From an uncultured Paracoccaceae bacterium (GTDB taxonomy: Bacteria > Pseudomonadota > Alphaproteobacteria > Rhodobacterales > Rhodobacteraceae), in the NCBI GenBank assembly GCA_937864535.1, contig CALMJS010000022.1, positions 1 to 64,000 on the forward strand: 64,000 nucleotides of DNA. Direction: 5' to 3'. Shown here piece after piece: positions 61,816-64,000 of the stretch. Both the position numbers and the translations under genes were made by a program. The notes under the pieces were generated by a model. That model did not search any database. It saw only the letters and a list, made by a program, of their open reading frames with translations, and was not told the DNA's origin. Position 1 is the first letter of the stretch. The number at the start of each line of letters is the position of its first letter.

Positions 61816-63156
61816 TCATTTTCGATGTTCCTGAAGCCCTAGCTCGCCCCACATCCAGCCGAAATCGTACTCGGCGATGGGGCCCTCTCCATGCCCGGCG
61901 CTGCGATTTTCCAGCATCTTCAGCCAGTCGATCACCTTCTCACGTCCCGCGGTCGTCCGGACAGCCTGGCGCGGTGACTTGCCGCCCAGCGCCGGGATCG
62001 GCGCGTCCAGCGTTTCGCGGTAGTGTTTGTCGAGGTGATCCCGCAAGATCTGGTGCGCGATCTCTGGAGGGATTTCGTCGGCCGCTTCGCGTGGCCCGTC
62101 ACGCCGTTGGTCGGCCCGCATCTGCTCAACCGTCCGGATCGTGGTCAAGGGTGCCCTCAGCAGATCCCCGGCGGCCGCGCCGATCAACGTCTGGACCTTG
62201 GCCGCCCGCTCGGCCGAATTGACGGTCACGAGCAGCGCCTTGCCCTTCAGTTCCACGGAGCCCAGAACCGTGGCCCCCTCCATCTGTGTGTCCAGCATGA
62301 TGCCGCCGCCCGCCTTGCCGCCGCGCCCCTTCCGCGCGGCCAGCCAGTTCCAGAACTTCGGTCCCTCGGGCAGGAAGCCCTTCACACGGTCAAGCCGCTC
62401 AGCCACGGCCTTCTGCGTGACGCCGCTGGAAAGCGGGTAGCGCAGGTCGTGGAACAGCACATCATCGCCGTCTGAATTGGTGAAATGCGGTTGCGCCGTG
62501 GTGAGGGCGCGGTCGATCTCGATGAACAGCCAGGCGGAAGTGAAGATGGGTGCGCAGCCCAGGAGCTGTTCATGGGTGAGCCGCAGCGCATCTCGCTTCT
62601 TCAGCTTCAGGGCGTCGCGCAACCCGGCAAACAGGAAATCCACCGCTTCGGAGCGGAAGGGTAACAGCGCGCCGGAGATGACATGGTGATCGCGTTCGGG
62701 CACCACCCGAACGGCAATCCGGTCCCATTGCTTCAACGTGCGCGTGGCGGATTTCTCGCGCACCGTGACCGGGGCGGCATCCGACAGCAGGTCACGCAGC
62801 ACCATCGATGTGCCGGGCTGGACCTCGCTAACCTCATACAGGCTGACCGGCGCATCCCGCAGCGCGCTGAAGTAGGCCCGGTTCAAGGCCGTTTCCTTCC
62901 AACCGCGCCGCTTCAGATAGAGATCGACGATGTTGCCGTCCTCATATTGCTGGCCAAGGAAATCCTCGAACCCGCAGCCCCAAAGCACGCCTGCCCACTG
63001 CTCGCCGAGCAGATCGGCCAAGCCGTCCTGGTCGATCTCGAATTCTTCCAACGCGGGCATCAGGTGTTCGGCGACCACGTCCTGCAGCCGGTCGCGCCAG
63101 TCACCTTCACGGCCGATGAAGGCCAAAAGGTCCGATATGTCATTGCGCTCGGCCAT
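61816..63156 (-). CDS. Uncharacterised protein with MbcA/ParS-like C-terminal motif
   Basis: The 446-residue protein is not recognised over most of its length. The C-terminal PALGGKSPRQAVRTTAGREK block, followed by VIDWLKMLE, resembles the toxin-binding region of MbcA/ParS/Xre antitoxins, although the protein is far longer than an antitoxin and no RES-type toxin gene is adjacent in view. No membrane segment or signal peptide. ATG 63156 is preferred to GTG 63162. It lies 81 bases after the exonuclease gene in the same direction and may share its transcript. Confidence 0.7.
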   Translation of the reverse strand: MAERNDISDLLAFIGREGDWRDRLQDVVAEHLMPALEEFEIDQDGLADLLGEQWAGVLWGCGFEDFLGQQYEDGNIVDLYLKRRGWKETALNRAYFSALRDAPVSLYEVSEVQPGTSMVLRDLLSDAAPVTVREKSATRTLKQWDRIAVRVVPERDHHVISGALLPFRSEAVDFLFAGLRDALKLKKRDALRLTHEQLLGCAPIFTSAWLFIEIDRALTTAQPHFTNSDGDDVLFHDLRYPLSSGVTQKAVAERLDRVKGFLPEGPKFWNWLAARKGRGGKAGGGIMLDTQMEGATVLGSVELKGKALLVTVNSAERAAKVQTLIGAAAGDLLRAPLTTIRTVEQMRADQRRDGPREAADEIPPEIAHQILRDHLDKHYRETLDAPIPALGGKSPRQAVRTTAGREKVIDWLKMLENRSAGHGEGPIAEYDFGWMWGELGLQEHRK

Positions 63157-63237
63157 TGCCACTAACTCACGTGATCGCCTGGAACGAAGCCTCGGGATCC
63201 TGCCTGGGGCCGGAATCCCGCGGCCTCGAATCCATTT

Positions 63238-64000
63238 CTAGGAAAGACGCCGCTGGAGCGCCACACGATAGCTGTAGGGTGCCACTTCCTCGACCGTCAC
63301 CATATCTCCGGCGCGCACACCGTGGCGCTCAAAGAATTCCCGGATCCAGCCACGCTTGCGGAAGAACTTCTTCTGGCCATCGAGATCGGTCATGACCACT
63401 GCACCACCGCCCCAGTCGACGGCAATTTCACGCTGGGCGACTGAGGCACGGTTCGATCCACCAATCGCATCTGCCGGGAACTTCTCGAAGAAGCTCCTGA
63501 GATAGATGTGGCTCTGGTTGATGTTACCCTGCGTGATTTCGGTCGTGCCGATGTGGCGCGCAGCGTGCTGGCGCGGGACGGCATTTGGAAGCATTGATGC
63601 GGCCACGGGTTCGCGGACAACCATCACGGTGTCGCCAGCATCCTCGATCAGGTCAAAATCCTCATCGTCCACAATCGCAATCCGGCCCGTCGGAACCGGA
63701 GGCCGCTTGCGAACAGGCTGAATGCCCTCGGCGCGCAGGACAACCTCTGCCGCTGCGCGGGCATCCTCGCCAGCGTCATGATGCTCAAACACGAGGCCAA
63801 GGTGCTGCTTGAGGCTCGCAAGACCATGGCTGCCATTGCCCCGCAATTCGGGCCAAGCGGCGCGGGCGACGTGGACGCTGTCGCGCCAATCCCACTCCGG
63901 GACCGCGAGGCCGCAGTTTCCACATGCAGAGGCGACGGCGCTGCGGTCAAAGCCGGAGTGCTGATAGACCGTCGCGCCGTTCAGCGCATCGCGCAGGACC
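63238..64000 (-). CDS. DnaQ-like (DEDDh) 3'-5' exonuclease domain protein, partial
   Basis: The frame stays open from the right edge to the stop at 63238. The visible part begins in the exonuclease fold with HSGFDRSAV (ExoII-like) and ends it with HHDAGEDARAAAEVV (ExoIII-like His and Asp). About 170 further residues form an unrecognised C-terminal part, with GRIAIVDDEDFDLIED and GWIREFFERHGVRAGDMV. The N-terminal ExoI motif lies outside the window. A TTG at 63846 is not the start. Its role could be DNA repair or island defence. Confidence 0.75.
   Translation of the reverse strand, partial: VLRDALNGATVYQHSGFDRSAVASACGNCGLAVPEWDWRDSVHVARAAWPELRGNGSHGLASLKQHLGLVFEHHDAGEDARAAAEVVLRAEGIQPVRKRPPVPTGRIAIVDDEDFDLIEDAGDTVMVVREPVAASMLPNAVPRQHAARHIGTTEITQGNINQSHIYLRSFFEKFPADAIGGSNRASVAQREIAVDWGGGAVVMTDLDGQKKFFRKRGWIREFFERHGVRAGDMVTVEEVAPYSYRVALQRRLS

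Larger units (their letters stand above)
61605..64000. mobile_element. Left end of a putative genomic island inserted in tRNA-Met (runs off the window)
   Basis: Inferred from the tRNA-Met 3' fragment, which marks the junction with backbone sequence, and from the change in gene content to poorly characterised proteins. No integrase is visible; it would be expected at the other end, beside the intact tRNA. Confidence 0.5.

Overview
The window looks like chromosome or chromid DNA of a free-living, high-GC alphaproteobacterium, most likely Rhodobacterales (Roseobacter group). The reasons are family-level recognition (galactarolactone enzymes close to those of Agrobacterium, SigF/NrsF and bufferin genes of the Caulobacter type, many TRAP, Liv, Opp and CUT1 importers), dense operons with ATGA/TAATG overlaps, and GC-rich wobble positions. 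Genus cannot be fixed from the sequence. No rRNA, CRISPR array or insertion sequence was seen.

Layout. 1-13.5 kb is a pectin/uronate island: the tail of a probable ketoglutarate-semialdehyde dehydrogenase, then kdgD-gci-gli (galactarolactone to ketoglutarate semialdehyde), a divergent block of CUT1 importer, cytoplasmic GH28 and GH105 hydrolases, an AraC regulator, kduI-kduD, and a GntR/FadR regulator. Five copies of a TTGT-N3-ACAA-type site lie ahead of each of these units, so the GntR protein probably controls all of them and itself. 13.5-17.2 kb is a sigF-nrsF pair divergent from a bufferin (bufABCD) copper-buffering operon; both sides carry a GTAAC-N16/17-CGAA promoter. 17.3-22.5 kb has a FabI-like reductase and an RND efflux pair. 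22.5-37 kb is a long leftward run: IclR-type regulator (divergent), cyclase, cupin, SDR, 3-hydroxyacyl-CoA dehydrogenase-like enzyme, Liv ABC importer, a BKACE enzyme, then a TRAP importer with a 2-hydroxyacid dehydrogenase, a metal-ligand-poor M24 protein and a resorcylate-decarboxylase-like amidohydrolase. It reads as one or two uncharacterised organic-acid catabolic pathways.

38-45 kb is a mixed section: MarR, a RuBisCO-like protein, a DUF1772 membrane protein with TetR control, an SMP-30 lactonase, glycerate 2-kinase and a DmdB-like acyl-CoA ligase. 45-57 kb is an alpha-galactoside island: OppABC(DF)-type importer, GH36 and GH4 alpha-galactosidases, a tryptophan-halogenase-family flavoprotein in the same operon, and a divergent MelR-like AraC activator. 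57-61.2 kb has a FtsX/LolD-type ABC exporter with a histidine-rich periplasmic stretch, a TAT-exported CPFC protein, and alkaline phosphatase PhoA with a possible Pho box.

At 61,558-61,604 lies the 3' half of a tRNA-Met gene followed by its terminator, but the 5' half is missing. The orientation implies that everything to the right (an MbcA/ParS-like protein and a DnaQ-like exonuclease running off the edge) belongs to an element integrated into tRNA-Met. The strongest items for follow-up are the bufferin locus with its paired ECF promoters, the GntR operator set, the halogenase in the galactoside operon, the BKACE/cyclase pathway, the RuBisCO-like protein, and the tRNA-Met island junction.
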